From Nostoc sp. NMS2 (GTDB lineage: Bacteria; Cyanobacteriota; Cyanobacteriia; Cyanobacteriales; Nostocaceae), in the NCBI RefSeq assembly GCF_017115105.1, contig NZ_JABXKH010000135.1:116386-180385 (forward strand): 64,000 nucleotides of DNA, in the 5' to 3' direction. Position numbers and translations under genes: made by a program. The notes beneath the pieces are model-generated. The model was not told the DNA's origin, ran no database searches, and was given only the letters and a program-made list of their open reading frames with translations. Positions 24,902-33,744 of the stretch are shown here, in pieces. Each line of letters begins with the position of its first letter. Position 1 is the first letter of the stretch.

Positions 24902-25246
24902 TTATCCATACAACAACTGATTCTTAATTTCATCAGCCGTTAGTGTGCTTACCAGAATCCCAATTCGTTGTGCGACTTCATAAACGTTTTTCTAAGGCAC
25001 AACGATAATCCCAAAATGTTCTTTATTCTCCTCTATATACTGGAGATGCAACCGCTCAAAATCAACACGGTTATGTGTCAAGAGACATCTGCCCACAGAA
25101 GTTGCAAATTCAAGTTGTTCACGGTCAGTTTTACCGAGTGTTGCTTGTTCAGGAACAGTTGTGATATCCAGACCGCGCGATCGCAACAGTCTAGCAACCA
25201 ATGCTGACATATCCTCATCACTGTAAAGTGCAGCAAAAACCGTCAC
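24902..25246 (-). pseudogene. DUF5615 PIN-like toxin with premature TAG
   Basis: The first 84 residues (24992-25246) are a DUF5615 PIN-like toxin: LYSDEDMSALVARLLRSRG at the start and LLTHNRVDF in the centre. After GIIVVP comes TAG, and the same frame continues KNVYEVAQRIGILVSTLTAD to a TAA at 24902-24904. VVPQ is the usual family sequence, so a single CAG to TAG change explains the stop. The last 29 residues are lost unless the TAG is read through. The gene overlaps its DUF433 partner by ATGA (25243-25246). Confidence 0.75.
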
Positions 25247-25548
25247 AATGTCCCCAATATAGCTTTTACAGACGGATGTATTAATTCATCGGGTACTCGG
25301 TTTCGCTCAATGTATTCATTAATTTCGGCTTGATGATCGAGATAAAAACTCAAGGCATCAAACACTTGTGCCAGCGTCAAATGTGGCAAATGATTTAGGA
25401 TTTCTTCTGGCATAATCCCCAACCGCCACAAACCGACAATGGCACGAACAGATGTCCGAGTACCTATAATAATTGGCTCTCCACTCAAAATTTCCGGGTT
25501 ACGGGTAACGTAGCGCGATGAGGTTTCAGCAAACATAGAATAAATCAC
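25243..25548 (-). CDS. DUF433 domain antitoxin
   Basis: 101 residues, complete. PEILSGEPIIIGTRTSVRAI and the helical LGIMPEEILNHLPHLTLAQV are the DUF433 signature (a small DNA-binding, Xre/MerR-like fold). DUF433 and DUF5615 form type II toxin-antitoxin pairs. Here the partner follows with a 4-bp overlap but has an early stop. MFAETSSRYV (codon 5) is an alternative start. Confidence 0.88.
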   Translation of the reverse strand: MIYSMFAETSSRYVTRNPEILSGEPIIIGTRTSVRAIVGLWRLGIMPEEILNHLPHLTLAQVFDALSFYLDHQAEINEYIERNRVPDELIHPSVKAILGTL

Positions 25549-25670
25549 TCAGCATAACTGGCGTTGCCTTTAGTTTACCAATAGTTCTGGTCAGCAGGAG
25601 GCTGGTTTGCCAGACTAGAAAATGGTTTGATTGAGGGATACGCCGCCAGTAAAACCTTTCTCATGCATCA

Positions 25671-26063
25671 TTATTTAACCTTAATCCAAGTTTCTCGTTG
25701 TTCGCCCTGAATCGACTCTACAATTCCAAACCTTTCCTCAATTTTGCGTGGCAGAGTGTATATCCCAAAGATGTAAACACAATCTTCTTCCGGTTGCTTT
25801 GTCAAAACACGAACTCTGGCTTCATGATCTTGTAAACGCTCCATGAAAATAGATGCATAAATTTCAACATCTTCAGGAATCTCATATATTTCTTTTGAAA
25901 AGGTGAATCTCTTTTCTAAACTATTTGCAATTTGGTCAATAACATTTTGTTCAGTTAACGGATTTGTGAAGCGATAAACGTATGTTCGGCAGCACTTTCC
26001 ATCTGCTAGCTGCTCTAACTGAGGGATATTTCTCAACGTTATCATACTTGCATCATACTTCAT
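25671..26063 (-). CDS. Hypothetical protein
   Basis: 130 residues, alpha/beta, soluble, with no signal or membrane segment. It begins MKYDASMITLRNIPQLEQLA; codon 7 is another possible start. VYIFGIYTLPRKIEERFG lies near the end. I do not recognise the family. It lies in a cluster of small TA-like genes on the same strand, and its size would fit such a role, but this is context only. Confidence 0.6.
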   Translation of the reverse strand: MKYDASMITLRNIPQLEQLADGKCCRTYVYRFTNPLTEQNVIDQIANSLEKRFTFSKEIYEIPEDVEIYASIFMERLQDHEARVRVLTKQPEEDCVYIFGIYTLPRKIEERFGIVESIQGEQRETWIKVK

Positions 26064-26113
26064 TTAGTCTCACCAGTAACCTTATATTTTTGACCACAGT
26101 GACACTCATAGCT

Positions 26114-26440
26114 TTAAGCACTCTGATGCTCAGACTCTTCTTTTTGCAACAGAAAATCGAGATAGTCTTGTAATTGCAACAGCCTGGCTCCAGATAGCTG
26201 GCGTAACTTTGCTAAAATCATTTCTTCTTGCTGCCACTGGGCAATGGGGATAATTTGAGATGCTGCTACTTCGACCGTCACATGGGGCAAATCAAACCCT
26301 TCCAGACTATACCCGTCCTGTTCCCCTTCAGGCATGGGGTAATGTTCCACAATTGTTCCAACATTTCCTCGCTTGAGGTTGTATTCTGGTAAATCCTGTG
26401 CTAAGGCAACTTGGGAGAATAAAGGGTACTGTACCTTCAT
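26114..26440 (-). CDS. DUF4926 domain protein
   Basis: About 108 residues from ATG 26440 (MKVQYPLFSQVALAQDLPEY). The DUF4926 core is LKRGNVGTIVEHYPMPEGEQ followed by GYSLEGFD, a small beta fold. A C-terminal helix resembles DUF2281-type antitoxin tails (ILAKLRQLSGARLLQLQDYL). An upstream in-frame start at 26503 would overlap the preceding gene by 67 bp and is unlikely. It overlaps the DUF6883 gene by ATGA, the arrangement of a TA pair. Confidence 0.8.
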   Translation of the reverse strand: MKVQYPLFSQVALAQDLPEYNLKRGNVGTIVEHYPMPEGEQDGYSLEGFDLPHVTVEVAASQIIPIAQWQQEEMILAKLRQLSGARLLQLQDYLDFLLQKEESEHQSA

Positions 26441-26769
26441 GAGTTGGCTCCTTGATCTGGCACTAAGGTGACAAATTTGGTTGTATCGTTTGCAACCATC
26501 CAAATGGTTAAGATATTTAGTTCAACGCCATTAATCCCTCGCAGACACGCACGAATGGCATACTTGTGACCATAACGAGTTGTTTTGATCTCTTCGGCAG
26601 GTTGCGTTAAAACTTGAGCGCGTAGATCCTGTTCCAATTGTTGCCAGTTGTCTAGTGTGTACCCAGCCATAGCCAGAAATTTAGATTTATCGTCTTTTAG
26701 CAACGGCACAAGCAGATACTTGGTTAGCTTTTCTTCTGCGATTATTGCATCCTGCGGTAAAAAGGCCAT
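26437..26769 (-). CDS. DUF6883 domain protein
   Basis: 110 residues, complete. It starts MAFLPQDAIIAEEKLTKYLL; the pattern LLKDDKSKFLAMAGYTLDNW followed by YGHKYAIRA and IWMVANDTTKFVTLVPDQ is that of DUF6883 proteins, which are found next to DUF4926 in bacterial genomes. The function is unproven; toxin-like or nuclease-inhibitor roles have been inferred from context. It is the first gene of a two-gene unit with the DUF4926 gene (4-bp overlap). Confidence 0.75.
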   Translation of the reverse strand: MAFLPQDAIIAEEKLTKYLLVPLLKDDKSKFLAMAGYTLDNWQQLEQDLRAQVLTQPAEEIKTTRYGHKYAIRACLRGINGVELNILTIWMVANDTTKFVTLVPDQGANS

Positions 26770-26854
26770 TGTTTCATGGCATGAATTTTGGGTAGGAATT
26801 ATTGACTACATTTTACTTTGGGACGCTGGTCTTCTGAATATTTGAGATATTGCT

Positions 26855-27430
26855 TTATCCCGCGTTGAGTACTTGCTCTGCGGTTAGCTGTAACTCTGGG
26901 AAAATAGTAGAAGCGATCGCACTGTTTCCTGTAAATCTGGTTTCTTCATAAAACCCGTCAACTAATATCAGTACGGTAACTACATTTATTTGTGGATCAA
27001 CAATCCAATATTCAGCAATTCCCCTTGCGGCATACTCGGAACGTTTGTAGCGATAGTCCCGATCTTCGTTAGCTTTGCCAGGAGAAACAACCTCGACAAC
27101 TAAAGCCGGAGGTGGCATATCTAGAGTGATTGTGGATCGCGTTGCACCTTCTAAGGCGGTTGCAAGTTCATCCGTCAGCACAACTAAGTCAGGAATGCGA
27201 GTTGTCGCACGAGAACCAGCAACAACAATTTCAACTTTGTTACTTAAGCGATTAACTGGGACGAACTTGAGGAAATTTACCAGCAGAAAGAGAGATATCT
27301 GGACATTTTTTGGGCTTTCAGGTGGCATTGCAACTAACTCACCTGCCACCAGTTCATATTGGCTATCCGTGCCATCGTCATACTTAAAATATTCCTCAAG
27401 CGTTAGACCTTTGCCAATGATTGCAGTCAT
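26855..27430 (-). CDS. Uma2 family (DUF820) putative endonuclease
   Basis: 191 residues. PD-(D/E)XK fold marks are present: GLTLEEYFKYDDGTDSQYEL at the start, IPDLVVLTDE with the metal-binding aspartate, VVEVVSPGK with the E-x-V motif, then KRSEYAARGIAEYWIVDPQ. The Uma2 family is greatly expanded in cyanobacteria and its members are regarded as restriction-like nucleases, often mobile; their targets are unknown. Single gene. Confidence 0.88.
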   Translation of the reverse strand: MTAIIGKGLTLEEYFKYDDGTDSQYELVAGELVAMPPESPKNVQISLFLLVNFLKFVPVNRLSNKVEIVVAGSRATTRIPDLVVLTDELATALEGATRSTITLDMPPPALVVEVVSPGKANEDRDYRYKRSEYAARGIAEYWIVDPQINVVTVLILVDGFYEETRFTGNSAIASTIFPELQLTAEQVLNAG

Positions 27431-27495
27431 ATCAGGTCAACAGAAGTTACGTACTAATAGTTTACCAAATTCATCAATCCTGATCTATTATTTAA

Positions 27496-27530
27496 AACCA
27501 CAGATAATTCATGGGTATTTATCTGTGGTT
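27496..27530 (-). terminator. 12-bp hairpin downstream of pheS
   Basis: AACCACAGATAA pairs perfectly with TTATCTGTGGTT around an 11-base loop. On the minus strand it lies 65 bp after the pheS stop and is followed by TTAAATAATAG rather than a pure T-run, so termination is likely but not strong. Confidence 0.45.
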
Positions 27531-27595
27531 ATATTTTCATCAAATTGACTTTTGCCAATTTACTAAATGCCTGATTATTTAAAGCGATCGCTTAC

Positions 27596-28588
27596 CTAAA
27601 ATTGCTGCAAAAATCGCAAATCACTAGCATACAACCGACGAATATCATCTATTTGATGTAATACCATTGCAAAGCGTTCTACACCAAAACCGGCAGCAAA
27701 CCCTGTATAAACTTCTGGATCATAACCCACCGACTTAAGTACATTTGGATCGACCATACCGCAGCCCATCACCTCTAACCAGCGACCATTCCACTGCAAA
27801 TCTACTTCGGCAGAGGGTTCGGTAAAGGGGAAATAACTCGCACGGAAGCGAATAGGTAAATCGCCAAATATTGCTTGTAAAAATACTTTAATTGTGCCCT
27901 TGAGGTCTGTAAAAGTTAATCCCTCGTCAATGGCTAAAAGTTCTATTTGATGGAAAACTGCTGAGTGAGTCGCGTCTACATTATCTCGCCGATAAACTCG
28001 CCCTGGAGCCACAACCCGAATCGGTGGTTCTTCTCTTTCCATGTAACGAATTTGCACTGACGAGGTATGAGTACGTAAAAGATTGCCATCTGGCAGGTAG
28101 AAGGTATCCTGCATATCACGGGCGGGGTGATCTGGTGGGGTGTTGAGAGCCTCGAAATTATAATAATCTGTTTCCATCTCTGGCCCTTGAGCCACGGTGT
28201 AGCCCATACCGACAAAGATATCCAGCGCTCGGTCAATAATACCATTGAGGGGATGAATCCGACCTTGGGGGCTGTAAATTCCCGGCATAGTTACATCCAG
28301 AGTTTCTGCCTCTAGCTGTACCTGAATTTGAGCGGCTTCGAGGGTGGCGCGTTGCTGGTCTAGACTAGTTTGCAGGGATTCTTTGACTGTATTGGCGATC
28401 GCTCCAATTTTTGGTCGTTCCTCTGCACTCATTTGCCCCATACTTCGCAACAGTGCCCCCAGTTCCCCTTTTTTACCCAGATAATTAACTCTGAGTTCCT
28501 CCAGACGTTCTAAGGTGTCGGCGGCTGCGATCGCTTTTTCTCCTGACTGCCGCAGTGCTAAAAGTTGAGCTTCTAAATTGCTAGTCAT
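27596..28588 (-). CDS. pheS: Phenylalanine--tRNA ligase alpha subunit
   Basis: 330 residues, normal size. It charges tRNA-Phe with PheT in an alpha2-beta2 complex. The N-terminal coiled coil (about 1-85) is followed by the class II catalytic core: HPLNGIIDRALDIF, the motif 2 region RTHTSSVQIRYM and HQIELLAIDEG, and motif 3 GFAAGFGVERFAM. pheT is not nearby, so the subunits are encoded separately, as is usual in cyanobacteria. Between pheS and surE (divergent) lie TTAGTCA-type repeats, which must hold both promoters. Confidence 0.96.
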   Translation of the reverse strand: MTSNLEAQLLALRQSGEKAIAAADTLERLEELRVNYLGKKGELGALLRSMGQMSAEERPKIGAIANTVKESLQTSLDQQRATLEAAQIQVQLEAETLDVTMPGIYSPQGRIHPLNGIIDRALDIFVGMGYTVAQGPEMETDYYNFEALNTPPDHPARDMQDTFYLPDGNLLRTHTSSVQIRYMEREEPPIRVVAPGRVYRRDNVDATHSAVFHQIELLAIDEGLTFTDLKGTIKVFLQAIFGDLPIRFRASYFPFTEPSAEVDLQWNGRWLEVMGCGMVDPNVLKSVGYDPEVYTGFAAGFGVERFAMVLHQIDDIRRLYASDLRFLQQF

Positions 28589-28831
28589 TAGTTATTAGTC
28601 ATTAGTCATTAGTCATTAGTCTATAGTCAAAAGCTGTGAACTGCTCGATAAATCAACCCACAGCCAAAGGGCAAACTTCCGCCACAATGTACTGGTGAGT
28701 ATAAATGTTTTTTTGCTACTTGTGACCTCAGACATTGACAAATCGCTAATAACAAATAACTAATAACTAATGACCAATGACTAATGACCAATACTTCGAC
28801 TACGCTCAGTACAAGTGACCAATGACCAATG
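28589..28831. repeat. Heptamer repeats between pheS and surE, in inverted orientation
   Basis: ATTAGTCATTAGTC heptamers run from 28589 to about 28622 and their inverse (CTAATGACCAATGA) from about 28752 to 28831. The second array includes the ATG at 28829, one of the two possible start codons of surE. A TACTTCGACTACGCTCAGTAC palindromic repeat is embedded at 28793. No promoter box can be recognised. Confidence 0.65.
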
Positions 28832-29632
28832 ACTATGAAATTACTAATTAGCAACGACGACGGCGTTTCTGCCTTGGGGATTCGTACCCTAGCCAACTAC
28901 TTGGCAGAAGCAGGTCATGATGTTAGTGTAGTTTGCCCAGATCGAGAGCGATCGGCAACTGGACACGGGTTAACTTTACACCAACCCATTCGCGCTGAAA
29001 TTGTTGAAGGGATTTTTCATCCCGCGATCAAAGCTTGGGCTTGCGATGGTACGCCTTCAGATTGCGTCAAATTGGCGCTGTGGGCTTTGCTAGATACTCC
29101 TCCCGATTTGGTTCTCTCTGGCATTAATCAAGGTGCCAATTTGGGAACTGAAATCTTGTATTCTGGGACTGTTTCGGCGGCAATGGAAGGTCTAATTGAA
29201 GGTATTCCCAGCATAGCCCTAAGTCTTATTAGTCACACATCTAAAGACTTTCAACCTGCTGCTAAGTTTGCCAAAATTCTCGTAGACCAGTTAGCCCAAA
29301 AACCTCTACCAGATTTAATGTTGCTCAACGTTAATATTCCTGCTGTGAAGTGGGAAGAAATTGCTGGAGTGACTCTTACCCGTCAAGGAGTACGGCGTTA
29401 CATTGATGTGTTTGATAAACGAGTTGATCCTCGTGGAAAAACGTACTATTGGTTAACCGGAGAAGTAGTTGAAGATGTAGAACCTCCAACTGGATTAAAT
29501 CTGCCTCAAAATGTACCGACAGACGTGCAGGTTGTACGTAAAAACCACATCAGTATAACTCCGTTACAATACAATCTAACTTACGCAACTGGATTAGATA
29601 AATTGTCTGATTGGGAATTTAATTTTTCGTGA
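28829..29632 (+). CDS. surE: 5'/3'-nucleotidase SurE
   Basis: 267 residues from ATG 28829; the second ATG (28835, MKLLISNDDG) is the start used by most family members, and the first lies within a repeat. SurE dephosphorylates nucleoside monophosphates, using a metal held by NDDG. The motifs SGINQGANLG and YSGTVSAAMEG with its serine and asparagine are present, as is the C-terminal TDVQVVRKNHISITPL. It is a stationary-phase and stress housekeeping enzyme. Single gene. Confidence 0.93.
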   Translation: MTMKLLISNDDGVSALGIRTLANYLAEAGHDVSVVCPDRERSATGHGLTLHQPIRAEIVEGIFHPAIKAWACDGTPSDCVKLALWALLDTPPDLVLSGINQGANLGTEILYSGTVSAAMEGLIEGIPSIALSLISHTSKDFQPAAKFAKILVDQLAQKPLPDLMLLNVNIPAVKWEEIAGVTLTRQGVRRYIDVFDKRVDPRGKTYYWLTGEVVEDVEPPTGLNLPQNVPTDVQVVRKNHISITPLQYNLTYATGLDKLSDWEFNFS

Positions 29633-29919
29633 ATCATTTGATTTATCAGGACAAAACCGGAGTTATTTAAATGCATCAGAGAAAAATGTAGGCTATAACG
29701 TAGGGGCACTCTTGAAATAACCGATACACATTCACCCCAAAAGCTAGAAAATTCTCTCTGACAGTATTTCATCCACATTTACACAATCAGCCAGAAACAG
29801 GGTATGCTGTTTTACCAAGAAATCCTCCCTCTAATACAATCGGTGAGACAGCATAAACTTAGACAATTTAAGTAGTAATTTTTCCAATTATCGCCCGCTC
29901 AGTCCAGCAAGCAACACCC

Positions 29920-30816
29920 ATGTCTAGGATAGAGAACCAATTTACCGTACAATTTTGGGGCGTTCGCGGCAGCATCCCCAGTCCAGGGCCACACACCGTT
30001 CGCTACGGCGGTAATACCCCTTGCATTTCAATGCAAGCGGGCGATAAACGCTTAGTTTTCGATGCTGGCACGGGACTACATGTTTTGGGGCAATCTTGGT
30101 TGCGCCAAATGCCGTTAGAAGGTCACATATTTTTTACTCACTCTCACTGGGATCACATGCAGGGTTTTCCCTTCTTTACCCCAGGATTTGTGAAGGGGAA
30201 TGACTTTCATATCTACGGCGCGATCGCACCTGATGGTTCTACCATAGAACAACGCCTCAACGATCAAATGTTGCACCCGAACTTTCCCGTCCCCTTGCAG
30301 ATTATGCAAGCCAATTTAAATTTCTACGACATTCGACCAGGGCAACCAATCCAAATCGATGACGTTACGGTAGAAACAGCACCTTTAAACCATCCAGGGG
30401 AGGCCGTAGGATACCGTGTCAACTGGCGTGGTGGTGCTGCCGCTTATATTACCGATACCGAACATTTTCCTGATCGACTCGATGATAATGTGCTGTGGCT
30501 AGCTCGTAATGCCGACATTCTGATTTACGATTCCACCTATACAGACGAAGAATACCACTCGCCAAAATCCCCGAAAATTGGCTGGGGACATTCTACCTGG
30601 CAAGAAGCTGTGAAAGTGGCACAAGCTGCTAACGTCAAAACTTTGGTGATTTACCACCACGACCCCGCCCACGATGACGACTTTTTAGATTGTGTAGGGC
30701 AACAAGCTTCTGAGAAATTTCCCGGTGCTATTATGGCACGGGAAGGAATGGTACTTCAGATTCCCACCTCAGTAGCCTTATCAGAATCTTTTCCTGTTAG
30801 TAAGTTTTCTACCTAA
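29920..30816 (+). CDS. MBL fold metallo-hydrolase
   Basis: 298 residues. It begins with QFWGVRGSIPSPGPHTVRYG and has the metal-binding THSHWDHMQGFPFF (about 71-84), then LNHPGEAVGYR, ITDTEH, YDSTYTDEEY and VIYHHDPAHDD. The GVRGS start and the order of histidines are those of the RNase Z-like, cAMP-phosphodiesterase class II-like subgroup. The substrate is unknown. It may be a phosphodiesterase. Single gene, in a 290-bp upstream gap with no named signal. Confidence 0.9.
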   Translation: MSRIENQFTVQFWGVRGSIPSPGPHTVRYGGNTPCISMQAGDKRLVFDAGTGLHVLGQSWLRQMPLEGHIFFTHSHWDHMQGFPFFTPGFVKGNDFHIYGAIAPDGSTIEQRLNDQMLHPNFPVPLQIMQANLNFYDIRPGQPIQIDDVTVETAPLNHPGEAVGYRVNWRGGAAAYITDTEHFPDRLDDNVLWLARNADILIYDSTYTDEEYHSPKSPKIGWGHSTWQEAVKVAQAANVKTLVIYHHDPAHDDDFLDCVGQQASEKFPGAIMAREGMVLQIPTSVALSESFPVSKFST

Positions 30817-31326
30817 AGATTGCGATCGCAGGAATTGGAGATTTTAGATTAGATTGGTGATCAGAAGCTTTCAGCGCGAGGGCGTACCTGTTGGCTGCAA
30901 GGTGAGACAGCGCTGCCCAGAGTTGTCAACCAATTTTGGATTTTGGATTTTGGGTTGAAAGAAACCACTGTCTTCTCTACGAGACGCACTCGCGTTCGTA
31001 GCGGGACGAAGTTCGGGGTACTTGGCTGTGAGGATTTTAAATTGAGGATTTTGAATTTGTTCGGCCCGAAGGCGAGGTATGAACCAAAAAATCTAACATC
31101 TAAAATCTAAAATCTAAAATTCGTAGTCAAGCTAACAGCACAAGAAACTATCTTGGCAACTTCCCGTAGGTTAGGCTTTTAGCTGATAGTTAAAAGGGGT
31201 GGCATCAACACCCTGGCTGATCGCACAAGACCTCATGGGTAGTTGGTGAATGTCCTCCTCAAGGCGGTTTACCATAAGGTAGCTTCCTGCTGATAGCTAA
31301 AATAAACCTAAAATCTCAGAATCCAC
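30817..31326. other. 510-bp intergenic region with repeats and a possible structured element
   Basis: It holds TTTTGGA/TTTTGGG heptamers near 30940-30955, TCTAAAA heptamers at 31085-31120, and a stretch 31177-31305 that is flanked by direct copies of GCTGATAGYTAAAA (31182-31195 and 31289-31302, 13 of 14 identical). Between these are GGGGTGGCATCAACACCC-type hairpins. I cannot match it to a known riboswitch or RNA family; it is not an FMN riboswitch. Confidence 0.45.
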
Positions 31327-32391
31327 GTGCTAAATTTGTCTCAAAATGGGTGTTCTGTGTGGGTTGCTTCTTCTAGCGTTGGGCTGCTAACGCCGACTGC
31401 TGTTGCCCTTGGCAAGTTTGATGGTGTTCATCTTGGTCATCAAAGGGTAATTCAACCAGTCTTGCACCCTGGCGATCGCTTGTCAGTAGCCAGTAGTCCG
31501 CAGTCAAAGGAAAATCAACTGACAAATCAAGAATATACCTACTCAACAGTTGTCACCTTTGACCCCCATCCACAGGAGTTTTTTACAGGGCAACCCCGGA
31601 CTTTGTTAACGCCACTGGATGAAAAAGTCCAACAATTGCGATCGCTTGGGGTAGAACAACTAGTATTACTACCCTTTGACAAAGAATTATCTGTTTTGAC
31701 CCCCGAAGAATTCGTCAAAAAAATTCTCGTCCAGCAACTGCGATGCCAGCAAATTAGCATCGGGCAGGATTTTTGTTTTGGAGAAAAGCGCAGTGGCACT
31801 GCTAAAGATTTGCAATTAATCGCCGCCAAACACAATATCCCCGTTACCATCGTTCCCTTACAAACTTATACAGGTGACTCGCCCACCCAAAGCAGTTGCG
31901 TCAGTACTACTCCAACTCAAGATGCCCGCATTAGCACTTCATTGATCCGCCAAACCCTTGAGCAAGGCGACATCGAAAACGCAAATTTACTACTAGGTCG
32001 CCCCTATACTCTCTTTGGTGTTGTGGTTCAAGGTCAACAATTGGGTAGAACAATTGGCTTTCCCACCGCCAATCTCCAACTACCAAAAGAAAAGTTTTTG
32101 CCCCGCCAAGGAGTTTACGCTGTCCGTGTTTTTACTCCCAGTGAAACATCAAATGCTGCTTCTAGTGAGAGCTTGGGCGTAATGAACATCGGCAACCGCC
32201 CAACTGTAAACGGTACTTATTCATCTGCGGAAGTACATTTATTCGATTGGTCTGGTGATTTGTATGGCAAAAAACTGGCTGTGGAACTAGTTAAATTTTT
32301 GCGCCCTGAACAAAAATTTCCTTCTCTAGAAGCTCTGAAAACACAAATTCAACTTGACTGCGTTGTTGCTAAAGAAGTTTTGAGTGCTTAG
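31327..32391 (+). CDS. ribF: Bifunctional riboflavin kinase / FAD synthetase
   Basis: 354 residues from GTG 31327. The N-terminal FAD synthetase domain has ALGKFDGVHLGHQ (28-39), the nucleotide-binding motif. The C-terminal flavokinase domain (from about 225) has GRPYTLFGVVVQGQQLGRTI and then GFPTANLQ. It converts riboflavin to FMN and FMN to FAD in the cytoplasm. A variable, glutamine- and serine-rich insert in the middle of the N-domain (SVASSPQSKENQLTNQEYTY) is not part of the core. Start chosen because no ATG precedes the conserved part. Confidence 0.93.
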   Translation: MLNLSQNGCSVWVASSSVGLLTPTAVALGKFDGVHLGHQRVIQPVLHPGDRLSVASSPQSKENQLTNQEYTYSTVVTFDPHPQEFFTGQPRTLLTPLDEKVQQLRSLGVEQLVLLPFDKELSVLTPEEFVKKILVQQLRCQQISIGQDFCFGEKRSGTAKDLQLIAAKHNIPVTIVPLQTYTGDSPTQSSCVSTTPTQDARISTSLIRQTLEQGDIENANLLLGRPYTLFGVVVQGQQLGRTIGFPTANLQLPKEKFLPRQGVYAVRVFTPSETSNAASSESLGVMNIGNRPTVNGTYSSAEVHLFDWSGDLYGKKLAVELVKFLRPEQKFPSLEALKTQIQLDCVVAKEVLSA

Positions 32392-32429
32392 TGGGAACAA
32401 TAGATAGGGCATTGGGTATTGGGCATGGA

Positions 32430-32570
32430 AAAGAGGCAGAGGGGCGGGGGGCAGGGGGCAGGGGGAAAACTTATCTCCCTTTCTCCCTGCTTCCTGATCT
32501 CCCTCATCCTCCCCTGCTCCCACTGCTCCCCCTGCTCCCCATCTTCCTCATCTCCCCACTCCCCACAACG
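32430..32570. repeat. Low-complexity GC-rich heptamer tracts
   Basis: GGGGGCAGGGGG followed by a long CTCCC/CTGCTCC run, inverse to each other in part, between ribF and the MoxR gene. A frame through this tract could extend the MoxR gene N-terminally by 51 codons, but those codons are repeat-derived. Confidence 0.7.
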
Positions 32571-32571
32571 C

Positions 32572-33480
32572 ATGAGAGAAAAAATCGACGCTCTAACACA
32601 AAATCTGGCTCTTACCATCGTTGGCAAAGCTGAAGCAATACGCTTAGTATTAGTTGCCTTGCTAGGTGGTGGTCATGCTCTCCTAGAAGATGTCCCTGGT
32701 GTTGGTAAAACCCTCCTTGCTAAATCCCTAGCTCGTTCCCTGGATGGCAAGTTTCAACGGCTACAATGTACCCCCGATTTACTACCAACTGATATCACTG
32801 GCACCAATATCTGGAACCCAAAAAGCGGCGAATTTACTTTTCTCCCCGGGCCAGTCTTTGCCAATATCCTTCTAGCTGACGAAATTAACCGCGCTACACC
32901 CCGCACTCAGTCAGCTTTGCTGGAAGTTATGGAAGAACATCAAGTAACAGTTGATGGTGTCTCTCGTCCAGTTCCCCAGCCCTTTTTTGTCATCGCCACT
33001 CAAAACCCTATCGAGTATCAAGGTACTTTTCCCCTGCCGGAAGCGCAAATGGATCGGTTCATGTTGTCGCTGAGTTTAGGCTATCCTTCGGAGGCAGAAG
33101 AACTCCTGATGCTGCAAAATCTCCAAAATGGTGTGAAGGTTGCTGATTTGCAGCCTTGTATTACCTTGGCAGAAGTGCAGGAATTGCGTTACATCTGCTC
33201 TCAAGTAAAAGTGACAACTTCCTTGCAACAGTACATCCTCGAATTGGTACGGGCAACACGCCAAGATGAGGAAATCGCCCTTGGTGTCAGTCCGCGTGGC
33301 ACATTAGCATTACAAAGGGCTGCTCAAGCGCTAGCTTTTCTATTAGGGCGTGATTATGCCATTCCCGATGATGTGAAATTTCTCGTTCCTCATGTTCTTT
33401 GCCATCGCCTGATTCCTAGAGGAGGACGCAACGCTAGAACTGTTGTTGAGCGATTATTGCGATCGGTTTCTATTCCTTAA
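32572..33480 (+). CDS. MoxR family AAA+ ATPase
   Basis: 302 residues from ATG 32572 (MREKIDALTQNLALTIVGKA), the usual length. P-loop LEDVPGVGKTLLAKS (about 38-52), Walker B ILLADEINRATPRTQ (about 98) and sensor 1 FFVIATQNPIEYQG are intact; the C-terminal lid is present. MoxR ATPases act as chaperones for vWA proteins in metal insertion or complex assembly. No vWA partner gene follows directly, since the next region is transposon debris; the Ro60 protein in this window also has a vWA domain but no link is implied. Confidence 0.9.
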   Translation: MREKIDALTQNLALTIVGKAEAIRLVLVALLGGGHALLEDVPGVGKTLLAKSLARSLDGKFQRLQCTPDLLPTDITGTNIWNPKSGEFTFLPGPVFANILLADEINRATPRTQSALLEVMEEHQVTVDGVSRPVPQPFFVIATQNPIEYQGTFPLPEAQMDRFMLSLSLGYPSEAEELLMLQNLQNGVKVADLQPCITLAEVQELRYICSQVKVTTSLQQYILELVRATRQDEEIALGVSPRGTLALQRAAQALAFLLGRDYAIPDDVKFLVPHVLCHRLIPRGGRNARTVVERLLRSVSIP

Positions 33481-33666
33481 GTTCAGGTGAGTTAGATGAG
33501 CTAAAAAACAGCTATCCGGGGTGATAGTAACTATATTTCTTGTTGTATGAGGATATTTGTTTACGCTTCTACTCCGGTTCCTCTTTGGCCGACATTAACT
33601 TAAGTTTCCTCATCCTGCTGGAGTTTGGGCTTGTTAGGATCTCCTACAAAATCAGGTAGACAACAA

Positions 33667-33744
33667 ATGAAAGCGATCGAAGTTACCGGCAGGATTGACT
33701 CTCAGGGAAACCTGCTTTTAGACCACAGCATTTCAAAAAGCTAG
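33667..33744 (+). pseudogene. N-terminal stub of a small antitoxin-like gene
   Basis: MKAIEVTGRIDSQGNLLLD is the typical start of small cyanobacterial antitoxin-like proteins. After about 20 codons the sequence changes abruptly into the TnpB remnant and stops at TAG 33742-33744. This suggests that transposon sequence was inserted into, or joined to, the gene by deletion. Confidence 0.5.

Noticed and set aside
31177..31305. FMN riboswitch before ribF
   Set aside because: None of the conserved RFN blocks is visible; only hairpins and direct repeats are seen.
32419..32571. N-terminal extension of the MoxR ATPase
   Set aside because: The 51 codons are translated low-complexity repeat; MoxR proteins start at the equivalent of ATG 32572.
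33588..33610. Y RNA-like motif GGCCGACATTAAC
   Set aside because: No CTTGCC strand, no GGGTTATC block and no tRNA-like ends nearby; chance match.
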